In this document: piece after piece, positions 26,606 to 36,015 of the stretch | Layout: every line of letters starts with the position of its first letter | How positions within the stretch are numbered: position 1 is the first letter of the stretch | Assembly (NCBI RefSeq): GCF_000812565.1 | Contig: NZ_JTAM01000004.1 | Coordinates: forward strand, 1 to 64,000 | DNA length: 64,000 nucleotides | Source: Flammeovirga sp. OC4 | GTDB lineage: Bacteria; Bacteroidota; Bacteroidia; Cytophagales; Flammeovirgaceae | Direction of reading: 5' to 3' | The notes under the pieces: generated by a model | The model's database searches: none | Told to the model about the DNA's origin: nothing | Seen by the model: only the letters and a program-made list of their open reading frames with translations | Translations under genes and position numbers: made by a program

Positions 26606-27403
26606 ATGGAATTTAAAAAAGAATTTGAAGCCAATAAGAAACAATGGAATGCCCGAGTGGAAGGGCATGTGGCTTCTAAAATGTACGATGTAGAAGGTTT
26701 CATGAAGGGTGAAACTTCTTTAAAAAAAGTGGAACTTGCCGGTATTGGTGATGTAACAGGAAAACGTATTCTTCATCTGCAATGTCACTTTGGGTTAGAT
26801 ACTTTGTCATTAGCTCGATTGGGAGCTGAGACAGTGGGGCTGGATATTTCTAATACTGCTATTGATAAGGCCAATGAGATTAGAGATGAATTGGGTCTGA
26901 ATGCCTCTTTTGTCTGTTCTAACCTCTATGATATCAGAGATCATCTTTCTACAGAAGAAAAGTTTGATATGGTATTTGTCTCTTACGGTGCCGTATGCTG
27001 GTTGCCTGATTTAAAAGAATGGGGCAATATCATTGACGATTACCTTGTAGAAGGCGGTGAGTTTTATATGGTGGAAATGCACCCTTACATCTATACTCTA
27101 AACTGGGATACCTTCAAACCTGAATACAATTACTTCAACAAAGAAGTGTATCAGGAAATGGTAGAAACAAGTTATGATGGTGAAACTCCTCTTAACCTGC
27201 CGGAATATTTCTGGATTCATTCCTTACAGGAAATGATGGCTCCTTTCCTTTCTAAAGGCTATCAATTGAAGACCTTCCAAGAGCATAATTATCAAACGTA
27301 TGACTGTTTTGATGATATGGTTGAAAAAGAAGAAGGAGAATATACTTTCAGAAAGCTTGAAGTGGATATTCCTTATATGATTGAATTAAAGTTCAAAAAA
27401 TAA
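26606..27403 (+). CDS. Class I SAM-dependent methyltransferase
   Basis: A 265-residue methyltransferase starting 4 bp after the HD-Pnk stop. Motif I is the variant ILHLQCHFGLDTLSLARLGA, in which QCHFG takes the place of the usual Gly-rich loop, followed by VGLDISNTAIDKA for the ribose-binding acid. The C-terminal half has a large substrate lid. The position makes it the third gene of the RNA-repair operon. However, the sequence is that of a broad family of uncharacterised methyltransferases and lacks visible Hen1-type metal motifs, so I cannot say that RNA is the substrate. Confidence 0.82.
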   Translation: MEFKKEFEANKKQWNARVEGHVASKMYDVEGFMKGETSLKKVELAGIGDVTGKRILHLQCHFGLDTLSLARLGAETVGLDISNTAIDKANEIRDELGLNASFVCSNLYDIRDHLSTEEKFDMVFVSYGAVCWLPDLKEWGNIIDDYLVEGGEFYMVEMHPYIYTLNWDTFKPEYNYFNKEVYQEMVETSYDGETPLNLPEYFWIHSLQEMMAPFLSKGYQLKTFQEHNYQTYDCFDDMVEKEEGEYTFRKLEVDIPYMIELKFKK

Positions 27404-27526
27404 GAAGTAATAGATGAGTCGAGAAGTAGTAATTTGTCATTTACTAAGAATAAATTAAACTTTATTTACATAATTAACGTTAGATAATGGAAACGCACTT
27501 CCACGTTCAGCATTTAAACTTAAAAA

Positions 27527-28615
27527 ATGACAAAACTTGCTACTTCTCCTACTTCCAACACTTCATCTATTAAATGGAATGAAGTCATTAGTCTCACTGC
27601 TCTAAACGTCGCAATTCTTATCAGCTGGATTGCTTATCAAGAATACCAACCGCATCTCCTTCATAAATTTGGCTTGGAACACTTAAGTGGCGTTTTGGTT
27701 TATGCCAAAGCCATTATTGTTGTCGTTATACCTATTGTAGCAGGGTTTATTGCAGATAAATTAATTGCTAAAAAAAATAATCACTTTTTTGTATACATGA
27801 TCGGTGTGAGTGCCACATCCATGATTTTTATGATCGTGGCCACTATTATTGGCTTGGGCCCTGAATCATCATTTGCTTTATTCCTTCCTGTAATGATTAT
27901 TTTGTGGTTGATCACAATGAATATTTTTATCAGCCCAGCAGCCTCTTACATTGAGATGTTTGCCCCTATCAATAAGTTGCCTCTTGTAATGGGTGTGATT
28001 GTTTTAGTGATGAATATAGTCAACAGTTTAGAACCTATTGTTGTGGCTTTAATTAACTTCTTTGGTGATACACTTACCTTTGTTGTTGGAGCGGTTTTGA
28101 TTTCCTCTACTGGTTTTATTTTCAAAAAGGTAATGACTAAAGAAGTTTTGACTAAAGAAGAAAATCATCATCTATCCACCACAAACAACTATACTATTAT
28201 TATTGTTTCTGCTCTTTTATTAGGACTTTGCAAAGCATTTCTTTCTGAATTTATTCCACAAACAGATACTTTATCAAAGATTTCAGGCAGCAACTTCGCC
28301 TTTTTAATGCTTTCCGTTTCTGCACTAATGGCTTTTATATTTTGCTTTGTAATAAACATTAACCAATACAAAACATTTATCCTTTTGAGTGCATTTTTCT
28401 TGACTATAGGTGCTATTTCTTTATTATTCTTTAATGAATATTCGGCCCTACTTATTTTCGGAAGTGTGGTTATCTCATTTGGATACAGTATACTACAAGT
28501 TCTAGGCTTACCACTTACTATTATGTATTCTCAAAAAAGGCATCTTACATTTAATGTAGGATTGTTCATTGGTGTAAGTGAAATTGGAGATGGCCTATTT
28601 GAAATTTTACTCTAA
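27527..28615 (+). CDS. MFS-like multi-spanning transporter
   Basis: A 362-residue integral membrane protein with about 10-11 predicted helices and a polar N-terminus (MTKLATSPTSNTSS). A loop with DKLIAKKNN after helix 2 resembles the MFS loop 2-3, and the protein is divided by a hydrophilic middle segment (KKVMTKEVLTKEENHHLS). It is shorter than typical 12-helix MFS proteins. The substrate is unknown. The gene has no obvious partner. Confidence 0.62.
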   Translation: MTKLATSPTSNTSSIKWNEVISLTALNVAILISWIAYQEYQPHLLHKFGLEHLSGVLVYAKAIIVVVIPIVAGFIADKLIAKKNNHFFVYMIGVSATSMIFMIVATIIGLGPESSFALFLPVMIILWLITMNIFISPAASYIEMFAPINKLPLVMGVIVLVMNIVNSLEPIVVALINFFGDTLTFVVGAVLISSTGFIFKKVMTKEVLTKEENHHLSTTNNYTIIIVSALLLGLCKAFLSEFIPQTDTLSKISGSNFAFLMLSVSALMAFIFCFVININQYKTFILLSAFFLTIGAISLLFFNEYSALLIFGSVVISFGYSILQVLGLPLTIMYSQKRHLTFNVGLFIGVSEIGDGLFEILL

Positions 28616-28775
28616 AAAGTTCAAATATCTTCTAGACTCTAATTGGAGAAGTGTTGAATTATAAAAAAGATGAGATACTTTCACGTCCTATTTATATCCT
28701 TTATCTTTAAGTATCAGTCAATTCAGAATTTATTCATAAATATAATTTCATGTCAACTCATCTTCATTCGAAATA

Positions 28776-29624
28776 ATGAAAAAAACACTTCTACTTTTCT
28801 TTTTTTCATTAATTACAAGCTTTAGTTTCTCACAAGATCTTATTGTTACAATAGGTCATGATTCTATTGAATGTAAAATTGATGAAATATATAACAATCA
28901 CATTTATTTTAACATCAATTCGAAAGGGCAAATAAAGTCTAGTTTGCTACCGCTAAATAGAATTGAATATTATGAATATGGTTTTTATAATCCAAGAGAT
29001 GCAAGTTCATATCATCCCACTCCCAAAAAATTATCAAAACTTCGCTTTAGTTTGAATGGTGGAATTTCCTACAGAAGTATTCCAGTCGATAATAGATTAC
29101 CTAGTCAAATTGTAAATCACATAAAGGCTCTAAGGTTAGGTTTTACATTGGGTGGTAGTGCCACCTACTTTTTTAATGATTATGTCGGTGTAAGCGTAAA
29201 ATATATGTTTAATCGTTCTGAAAATGAAGAAACCTTTCCCTTTGATATTACTTTAAAAGAGACTATCACGATGAATTTTGTTGGTCCGGGTATCCTTGTG
29301 AGGTTAAAAAGTAAGTCTCAGAAAGGTGCACTGGTGTTAGGAGGAAGGTTTGGTTATTTAGACTATAAAAATAATTCAAGTCTAACTGGATATTACCCTA
29401 TCAAAATTACAGGAGATACTTATGGTATCAACTTCTCAGTAGGATATGATTTTAATGTCTCGTCTGTTGCCTGTTTGAATCTACAGTTTGATATTATCCT
29501 TGGAAGTCTAACAGAATTTCAGGTTGAAGAAAATGGTACGGTGAATACAGTACGACTTCCGAGTGGATCAGAGGAGGGTTTGAACCGAATTGATTTGACT
29601 TTGGCATTGGTCATTAACCCTTAA
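28776..29624 (+). CDS. Outer-membrane beta-barrel protein of unknown function
   Basis: A 282-residue protein with signal peptide MKKTLLLFFFSLITSFSFSQ. The N-terminal half has a short domain (IECKIDEIYNNHIYF) often seen in Bacteroidota barrel proteins. From about residue 90 alternating amphipathic strands (LGFTLGGSATYFFNDYVGVSVKYMF, GINFSVGYDFNV) form a small barrel that ends LTLALVINP. No function can be assigned. Confidence 0.7.
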   Translation: MKKTLLLFFFSLITSFSFSQDLIVTIGHDSIECKIDEIYNNHIYFNINSKGQIKSSLLPLNRIEYYEYGFYNPRDASSYHPTPKKLSKLRFSLNGGISYRSIPVDNRLPSQIVNHIKALRLGFTLGGSATYFFNDYVGVSVKYMFNRSENEETFPFDITLKETITMNFVGPGILVRLKSKSQKGALVLGGRFGYLDYKNNSSLTGYYPIKITGDTYGINFSVGYDFNVSSVACLNLQFDIILGSLTEFQVEENGTVNTVRLPSGSEEGLNRIDLTLALVINP

Positions 29625-29718
29625 TACAAATAGACATTGTTATTTTTATAACAGCTGTTAATAAAGATCGATAACTCTTAAATTCTTCCGTATTGTTGTA
29701 AATAAGTACCATTATTGT

Positions 29719-30123
29719 ATGGTTCTAAAAATAATGAGAAGATATTTTTCACATAGCGGCATCATCAAAAGCTTAGTGCTGTTAATGGCATTTCACTTAT
29801 TTAACGTAAGTGTAAATGTGAATGACAGACTATTGCCTAAACATATGTCCAATGAGATTGAAAGTATCTTTGAGTTGGTATCCATGCATCTATTTGGTGA
29901 AGATGCTGCATTACCTGATAACCCTAATGGAGAAGATGAAGGGCAGGTGATTGTAGGTCAAATCAATATTACTTGGTTCCTCAGTAACCCAAGCATCATA
30001 ACCCCAGCGTCCCAAGTTGATATTGATGAATTGCCAACTGACGAGAAACTCCCAATCGCTCGTCCATTATTTTATACTTCTCCTTCCTACCCTACAGATA
30101 CTCCCCCGCCGAAAATGGCATAG
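29719..30123 (+). CDS. Small membrane-anchored protein ahead of the RND efflux genes
   Basis: Up to 134 residues; the ATG at 29734 (MRRYFS) is an equally good start. One hydrophobic segment (GIIKSLVLLMAFHLFNVSV) is followed by an acidic, proline-rich tail ending TDTPPPKMA. Its place before the TolC gene on the same strand suggests a small accessory protein of the efflux operon. That is inference from position. Confidence 0.6.
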   Translation: MVLKIMRRYFSHSGIIKSLVLLMAFHLFNVSVNVNDRLLPKHMSNEIESIFELVSMHLFGEDAALPDNPNGEDEGQVIVGQINITWFLSNPSIITPASQVDIDELPTDEKLPIARPLFYTSPSYPTDTPPPKMA

Positions 30124-30322
30124 TATTATTTTACCGTAATGGCTTTTAAGTAGCTTATAATCAATTTATAGCTTCTTTCTTAACACGCCTCTATTTACGG
30201 TTTTTTATGTCTTTTCAGAAGACATTCCCTATTCAATATTTTATGTTTATCAACTTGCTACAGATATGTTCTGTTGGTAAGTCATGATACCTTATTCATT
30301 ATTATTATTTAGGTATAATACT

Positions 30323-31597
30323 ATGTACAAGTATTTTATTGGTTTAATGTTATGCATTTTAAGCCTTACTGCCTCTGCACAAAAAGCGGAAGAAGAAGCC
30401 TTAAAAATGCAGTTAACAATACCACAAGCGGAGGAAATCTTCCTTCAAAATAACTTAACTCTAATCGCTGAAAAGCAAAATATAGAAATATCAAAAGCAG
30501 AAGTCATTCAAGCAAAAGCGTGGCCTAATCCTGAGGTTGGAATAGAGATCGCTATGTATGACAATGAGGATAATATCTGGTTCAGAACAGATAGAGAAGC
30601 TCAAAGGGTTTTCGAAATCTCGCAGATGATCGAAACTGCGGGTAAAAGAAAAAAGAGAACCAATGTAGCCAAGATTGAGGCTGAAATCTCAGAGTATGAA
30701 TTTTACAATACATTGAGAGAACTTCGTACGGAACTTCGTTCAGAGTTAGTTGAGTTACATTATGCACAAGAGAAAGCGAGTAGCTATTTAGTGGCCATTG
30801 AGCCCGTTGAAAAGTTAGTCGCTGTTTATAAAGAACAATCACAAAAGGGAAATGTATCTAAATCAGAAGTGGTGCGTTTGAAAGCACTTCTGTTGGATGC
30901 CAGAAAAGGTTGGCTAGACTTGGTTCAAGAAGCCGCTGATATTGAAGCGAACATTAAAATGCTCTTAAACGTGCAGGCTAATGTTAGTTTAACTATCACG
31001 ATTCCTGAATTCAAGCCAAGTGAATCTTTACCCGATCCGACGCTTTGGGCAACACTAGCACAAGATCATAGGTTCGATTTCAAAATCGAAAATATTCGTA
31101 TGAAACAATCTGCGGAGAGTCTTGCGCTAGCCAAAGCTGAGGCGGTACCGGATCTACATTTAGGAACAATGTATGACCGTAGAGGTGCTCACCAAGCAGA
31201 TTATTGGGCTATCCAAATTGCCTTTGATTTACCAGTTTGGGATAGAAATAAAGGGGGAATTCAAGCCGCTAAAATTCAGCAAGAACAACAACAAGTTCGC
31301 TTAAATGAAGCAGAGAAAAACCTTCAGATTGACATCTACACTGCCGCTCAAAAGTTGAATCAAGTAAGATCACTTTATGAGCAGTTAGACCCTGAATTGT
31401 CTGCGGAAATGGAAGAAGTAATGGGTGCTGTAACCAAAAGTTACCAACACAAACAGTTAAGCCTTTTGGAGTTCATTGACTTCTTTGAAAGCTACCGCGA
31501 CAACCTTGGACAATGGTACGACACTGAAATGTCGCTATTCCAAGCACAAGAAAATGTCAACTACACGGTTGGCAAAGACATCTATCCTATTCAATAA
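30323..31597 (+). CDS. TolC-family outer membrane channel (CzcC/CusC-like)
   Basis: A 424-residue outer-membrane efflux protein. The ATG at 30323 gives a normal signal peptide (MYKYFIGLMLCILSLTASAQ); an in-frame ATG at 30284 would add 13 residues ahead of it. Two coiled helical hairpin regions (ISKAEVIQAKAWPNPEVGIE, and AEKNLQIDIYTAAQKLNQVR in the second) repeat in the TolC manner. It is the first of three consecutive genes for a tripartite RND pump. Confidence 0.9.
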   Translation: MYKYFIGLMLCILSLTASAQKAEEEALKMQLTIPQAEEIFLQNNLTLIAEKQNIEISKAEVIQAKAWPNPEVGIEIAMYDNEDNIWFRTDREAQRVFEISQMIETAGKRKKRTNVAKIEAEISEYEFYNTLRELRTELRSELVELHYAQEKASSYLVAIEPVEKLVAVYKEQSQKGNVSKSEVVRLKALLLDARKGWLDLVQEAADIEANIKMLLNVQANVSLTITIPEFKPSESLPDPTLWATLAQDHRFDFKIENIRMKQSAESLALAKAEAVPDLHLGTMYDRRGAHQADYWAIQIAFDLPVWDRNKGGIQAAKIQQEQQQVRLNEAEKNLQIDIYTAAQKLNQVRSLYEQLDPELSAEMEEVMGAVTKSYQHKQLSLLEFIDFFESYRDNLGQWYDTEMSLFQAQENVNYTVGKDIYPIQ

Positions 31598-31615
31598 TTC
31601 TTAATTCGAAATCAC

Positions 31616-32740
31616 ATGAAATCTTTATATAAATTAGTTGCAGGTCTAGTATTCGCTGGAACAATCAGTCTTTCTTTTCATTCATGCTCTACATCAACAG
31701 CTAAAACTGAAAACAAAAAAGAAACTACTACTGAGCTAAGCTCAAGTATGAAAAAAATTGTAGCTACTGAAGCAGTTACATCTTCTACACTTTCCAATAA
31801 AATCCGATTAACAGGTACTGTTGAGGCATTACCAAACAAACAAATCCGTATTCCTGCTATCGTTTCTGGTAGAGTAACCAATGTGATGGTGGCGATCGGT
31901 GATGAAGTCAAAAAAGGACAAGTCTTGGCAAAAATTTACTCTGCAGATATGGCGGAAGTAAAGCAAGAATGGATTGAAGCAAAAGCGAATGTTGACCGTG
32001 AAGAAAAAGAGTTTGAAGTAGCGAACTCTTTATTTGATGCTGGTTTAAGCTCTGCTTTGGAATTACAACAAGCGAAAAGTGAGTTGGAAGCGGCAAAAGC
32101 TCAATTAGATAAAGTAAATCAAACATTGAAATTGATGGGTGAGTCAAGCAATGCAACTCACATTGTAAGAGCTCCAATGAGCGGTACAATCATCGAAAAG
32201 AACATTAATGCCAATATGTTATTGCGTGATGATTTTGAAGAGTCAATGTTCACAATTGTCAATTTGAGTGATGTTTGGGTGAAAATCAATGTATTCGAAT
32301 CGGACTTAAGCAAAGTACAGTTAGGTGCTAAAGTGGAAGCAAAAGCAATGGCGTATCCTAATGAAACTTTCACTGGTAAGATCGAAAAAATGAGTAAAAT
32401 GATTGACCCTGAAACGAAAGTTTTGAGTGCTAGAGTGGCAATGCGTAATGAAAACAAAAAGCTACTTCCAAACATGGCAATGAACGTAGTAGTTTATCAA
32501 GACTTCGATGAGGAAGTATTGGAAGTGCCAGACAACGCTATCGTATTCCACAACAACAAAGATTATGTTGTAAAGAAAGTGGGGCAAGAATTTAAAGTAG
32601 TTCCTGTTCAAGTAAAAGGGAACAATGACAATAAAGTTTTCATTTCGGGGGATTTAAAAAGTAATGATCGTGTTGTATCAGAAAAGGCTCTATTGTTATT
32701 CAATGAGCTAGTAGAACAACAAAAAATCGCAAAAAACTAA
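31616..32740 (+). CDS. RND efflux periplasmic adaptor (CzcB/CusB-like)
   Basis: A 374-residue membrane-fusion protein with a lipoprotein-like N-terminus, Cys29 in SFHSCSTS. The lipoyl half-motifs PAIVSGRVTNVMVAIGDEVKKGQVLAKI and HIVRAPMSGTIIEKNI flank an alpha-helical hairpin (AEVKQEWIEAKANVDREEKE). Beta-barrel and membrane-proximal domains follow. It bridges the RND pump and the TolC protein, starting 18 bp after the latter. Confidence 0.92.
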   Translation: MKSLYKLVAGLVFAGTISLSFHSCSTSTAKTENKKETTTELSSSMKKIVATEAVTSSTLSNKIRLTGTVEALPNKQIRIPAIVSGRVTNVMVAIGDEVKKGQVLAKIYSADMAEVKQEWIEAKANVDREEKEFEVANSLFDAGLSSALELQQAKSELEAAKAQLDKVNQTLKLMGESSNATHIVRAPMSGTIIEKNINANMLLRDDFEESMFTIVNLSDVWVKINVFESDLSKVQLGAKVEAKAMAYPNETFTGKIEKMSKMIDPETKVLSARVAMRNENKKLLPNMAMNVVVYQDFDEEVLEVPDNAIVFHNNKDYVVKKVGQEFKVVPVQVKGNNDNKVFISGDLKSNDRVVSEKALLLFNELVEQQKIAKN

Positions 32741-32772
32741 TAAAATCCACCTGCTAAAAATTTGTAGAAGAA

Positions 32773-35700
32773 ATGAAAAACTTTGTTCAAAATATCATTA
32801 GCTTCTCTCTGAGAAACCGATTCTTTGTGTTCTTTATGACACTAATCCTGATCGTTTCCGGAGTGATTAGCTATCAAAATACGCCTATCGAGGCATTTCC
32901 TGACGTTACCAACCCTAGAGTAAGAATTATCTCACAATGGCCTGGTAAGAGTGCAGAAGAATTGGAGAAATTTGTGACCCTGCCGATTGAGGTAGAGGTG
33001 AATTCAACACCAGGTAAAACAGAAGTCCGTTCAATTTCGCTGTTCGGTTTGTCCGTAGTCACTATCGCTTTTGGTGATGATGTGGATGAATTCAGAGCCC
33101 GTCAATTGGTGGCGAACAGAATCATGAACGTGGATCTTCCTGATGGTGTTGATTCTGAAATGGAACCTTCTTCTGGCCCTACCGGTGAGATTTTTAGATA
33201 TACATTAAAATCAGATCATCAATCCGTAAGAGAGTTAAAAACACTTCAAGACTGGACGATTGAAAGACAACTGAGAGCCGTACCTGGTATTGCTGATGTA
33301 GTCAGTTTTGGAGGTGAAGTAAAAATCTTTGAAGTAAGTGCTGACCCGCATTTGATGTCACAATATGATATTACTGCATTGGAGCTTTATGAGGCTTTAG
33401 AAAGAAGTAATGTCAATGTGGGTGGTGATGTGATTGAGAAAAGAAATCAAGCTTATGTTGTAAGAGGTATTGGACTTCTGAACAACAAAGAGGAGATCGA
33501 AAACGTGATCATTGAGCGCAACGGTAATACAACTGTTTTGGTCAAAAATGTAGCGAAAGTACAAGAAACTTTTGCTCCTAAATTGGGTATTGTTGGTTTG
33601 AATGATGACCCTGATTTGGTACAAGGTATTGTGGTGATGCGTCGTGGTGAAAACCCAAGTGAAGTAATCGAAAGACTTCAAGTAAAAATTGAAGACTTAA
33701 ACGAGAGAGTACTTCCTGAAGGTACACAAATCGAACCTTTTTATGATAGAGCCGAGCTGATCGATTACACTACTGACACGGTAATGAAGAACTTAGCAGA
33801 AGGTATTTTCTTCGTAGTCATTTTTGTATTACTCTTTATGGCAGATTGGAGAACGACCTTTATTGTCTCCATTATTATCCCGCTTTCACTCCTGTTTGCA
33901 TTAGTCTGTATGAGGATGAAAGGCATGTCTGCCAACCTACTTTCACTAGGAGCAATTGACTTTGGTATTATCATCGATGGTGCCGTCGTAATGGTGGAAG
34001 GACTCTTTGTAGTGCTTGATAAACGAGCAAGAGAGCTTGGTATGGAGAAATTCAACAAGCTATCTAAATTAGGTTTGATCAAGTCTGCAGGTTCTAAATT
34101 GGGAGCCAACTTATTCTCCTCTCAGTTAATCACAATCCTTGCCTTAGTGCCAATTTTCGCATTCCAGAAAGTGGAAGGGAAAATGTTCTCTCCATTAGCT
34201 TATACTTTTGGATTTGCATTACTAGGCGCCTTGATTATGTCACTTACATTGGTACCTGTTTTGGTAAGTGTTCTTTTAAAGAAAAATGTAAGAGAGAAAG
34301 AGAATTTCTTTACTCGTTTCATGCAGAAAATGTTCTACGGTGCATTCTCTTGGGCATACAAACGTAAAAGATTAACAGTACTATTATCAGGTGCTGTATT
34401 ATCAGTTGGTTTATTCTTTGGATCAAGATTGGGTACTGAATTCTTACCTCAACTAAATGAAGGAGCGATTTATATCAGGGCCTTTATGCCAATCAGTTCC
34501 AGCTTGAGTGAGTCGTATGATATGACACAAAAGCTCAGAAAGACAATTCGTGAAACCCCTGAAGTTCGAGGAGTATTGTCACAAACGGGTAGACCGAATG
34601 ATGGAACGGATCCAACGGGATTCTTTAATATAGAATTCCACGTAGACCTTTATCCTCAAGATGAATGGGAACGAGGACTATCCAAACAGGAAATCATTTC
34701 AGAACTCGAAGATAAATTAAACGATTACCAAGGTGTTTCTTTCAACTTCTCACAGCCTATCATGGATAATGTGGAAGAAGCCGTAACCGGTGTGAAAGGT
34801 GCTTTAGCCTTGAAAATCTATGGCAATGATTTATTCCAATTGGAAGATCTAGCCAATGAGGCTAAAAACATCATGGAAGGCGTAGACGGTATCACCGACC
34901 TTAACGTCATCAAATTAATCGGTCAACCTGAATTACGTATCGACCTGAATCAGGAGAAAATGGCCCTTTATGGTGTGGCTACTGCTGATGCTCAATCCGT
35001 AATCGAAATGGCAATTGGTGGTAAAGCTGCCACTCAATTGTATGAAGACGAAAGACGATTTGATATCCGTGTCCGTTACCAAGAAGAACATAGACAAGAT
35101 GCTGATATGATTGGTCACATCAAAGTGCCGACATTAGACGGAGGAATGGTTCAATTGGGTGAGATCGCTGATATTACGACTAAAACAGGCCCTGCCTTTG
35201 TCTACAGAAGTGGTGGTGAAAGATTTGTTGCCATTACTTTCTCCGTAAGAGGAAGAGACTTGGGTAGTGCAGTAGCTGAAGCACAAGAAAAAGTGGAAGG
35301 CACACTAAACATCAGCAAAGGAATGCACTTCTCTTGGGATGGTGAGTTTGAAAATATGGAACGTGCTCAAAACCGTCTGATGCAAGTGGTTCCAGTCGTG
35401 ATGGTCATGATCTTCTTGGTATTATTGACCACCTTCAATAATGTGAAAGACGCAAGTATCGTGATGATGAACGTACCATTTGCCTTGATTGGTGGTATTC
35501 TTGGTTTGACGTTCTTCACCATGAACTTCGGTATCTCTGCCGGTGTAGGATTTATCGCCTTGTTTGGTATTTGTGTACAGAACGGTGTACTACTCGTCTC
35601 CAAGTTCAAGAGTAATCTACAAGAAGGAATGGGATTGGATGATGCTGTTCACAATGGGGTAAAATCAAGAATTCGTCCGGTATTGATGACGGCAGTAACT

Positions 35701-35865
35701 GACTTTGTAGGTTTATTACCGGCTTCAATGTCAACAGGAATTGGATCGGAATCTCAGAAGCCTTTAGCGGTCGTGATTGTTTGGGGTATTCTTACTGCGA
35801 CAGTCTTAACGTTGATCGTATTCCCGGTATTCTTTAGTATTTTCTATAGTCGTAAAAAGGCTTAG
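32773..35865 (+). CDS. Heavy-metal efflux RND transporter, CzcA-like
   Basis: A 1030-residue inner-membrane proton antiporter with 12 helices and two large periplasmic loops. The helix-4 motif is DFGIIIDGAVVMVE (Asp396, Asp402, Glu409), the signature of HME1/CzcA-type pumps for divalent cations such as Zn, Co, Cd or Ni; the Cu/Ag pump CusA has a different helix-4 sequence. Family N-terminus FRNRFF-like and TPIEAFPDVTNPRVRI are present. It completes an operon of channel, adaptor and pump. The metal is inferred from the signature only. Confidence 0.92.
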   Translation: MKNFVQNIISFSLRNRFFVFFMTLILIVSGVISYQNTPIEAFPDVTNPRVRIISQWPGKSAEELEKFVTLPIEVEVNSTPGKTEVRSISLFGLSVVTIAFGDDVDEFRARQLVANRIMNVDLPDGVDSEMEPSSGPTGEIFRYTLKSDHQSVRELKTLQDWTIERQLRAVPGIADVVSFGGEVKIFEVSADPHLMSQYDITALELYEALERSNVNVGGDVIEKRNQAYVVRGIGLLNNKEEIENVIIERNGNTTVLVKNVAKVQETFAPKLGIVGLNDDPDLVQGIVVMRRGENPSEVIERLQVKIEDLNERVLPEGTQIEPFYDRAELIDYTTDTVMKNLAEGIFFVVIFVLLFMADWRTTFIVSIIIPLSLLFALVCMRMKGMSANLLSLGAIDFGIIIDGAVVMVEGLFVVLDKRARELGMEKFNKLSKLGLIKSAGSKLGANLFSSQLITILALVPIFAFQKVEGKMFSPLAYTFGFALLGALIMSLTLVPVLVSVLLKKNVREKENFFTRFMQKMFYGAFSWAYKRKRLTVLLSGAVLSVGLFFGSRLGTEFLPQLNEGAIYIRAFMPISSSLSESYDMTQKLRKTIRETPEVRGVLSQTGRPNDGTDPTGFFNIEFHVDLYPQDEWERGLSKQEIISELEDKLNDYQGVSFNFSQPIMDNVEEAVTGVKGALALKIYGNDLFQLEDLANEAKNIMEGVDGITDLNVIKLIGQPELRIDLNQEKMALYGVATADAQSVIEMAIGGKAATQLYEDERRFDIRVRYQEEHRQDADMIGHIKVPTLDGGMVQLGEIADITTKTGPAFVYRSGGERFVAITFSVRGRDLGSAVAEAQEKVEGTLNISKGMHFSWDGEFENMERAQNRLMQVVPVVMVMIFLVLLTTFNNVKDASIVMMNVPFALIGGILGLTFFTMNFGISAGVGFIALFGICVQNGVLLVSKFKSNLQEGMGLDDAVHNGVKSRIRPVLMTAVTDFVGLLPASMSTGIGSESQKPLAVVIVWGILTATVLTLIVFPVFFSIFYSRKKA

Positions 35866-36015
35866 TGCTTAAACATAAAAAAATTAATTCTAGAGGTACG
35901 TTCAGTAGCTTGTCGTACCCTAGTATTAATTTATTCATTTTATAAATTTAATTATGATGGTGTAGCCTTTAAACACTTTAAAGCTATTACTTAAGCTACA
36001 GACTTCTCCTTTGAG

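Noticed and set aside
26606-27403. Hen1-type RNA 3'-end methyltransferase
   Set aside because: The size, the HLQCHFG motif I and the lack of recognisable Hen1 metal-binding residues do not match; the RNA link rests on position only.
32773-35865. Copper/silver pump CusA as the identity of the RND transporter
   Set aside because: The helix-4 motif DFGxxxDGAVVMVE is of the CzcA divalent-cation type, so a Cus assignment is less likely. The HMA regulator nearby is not proof of copper.
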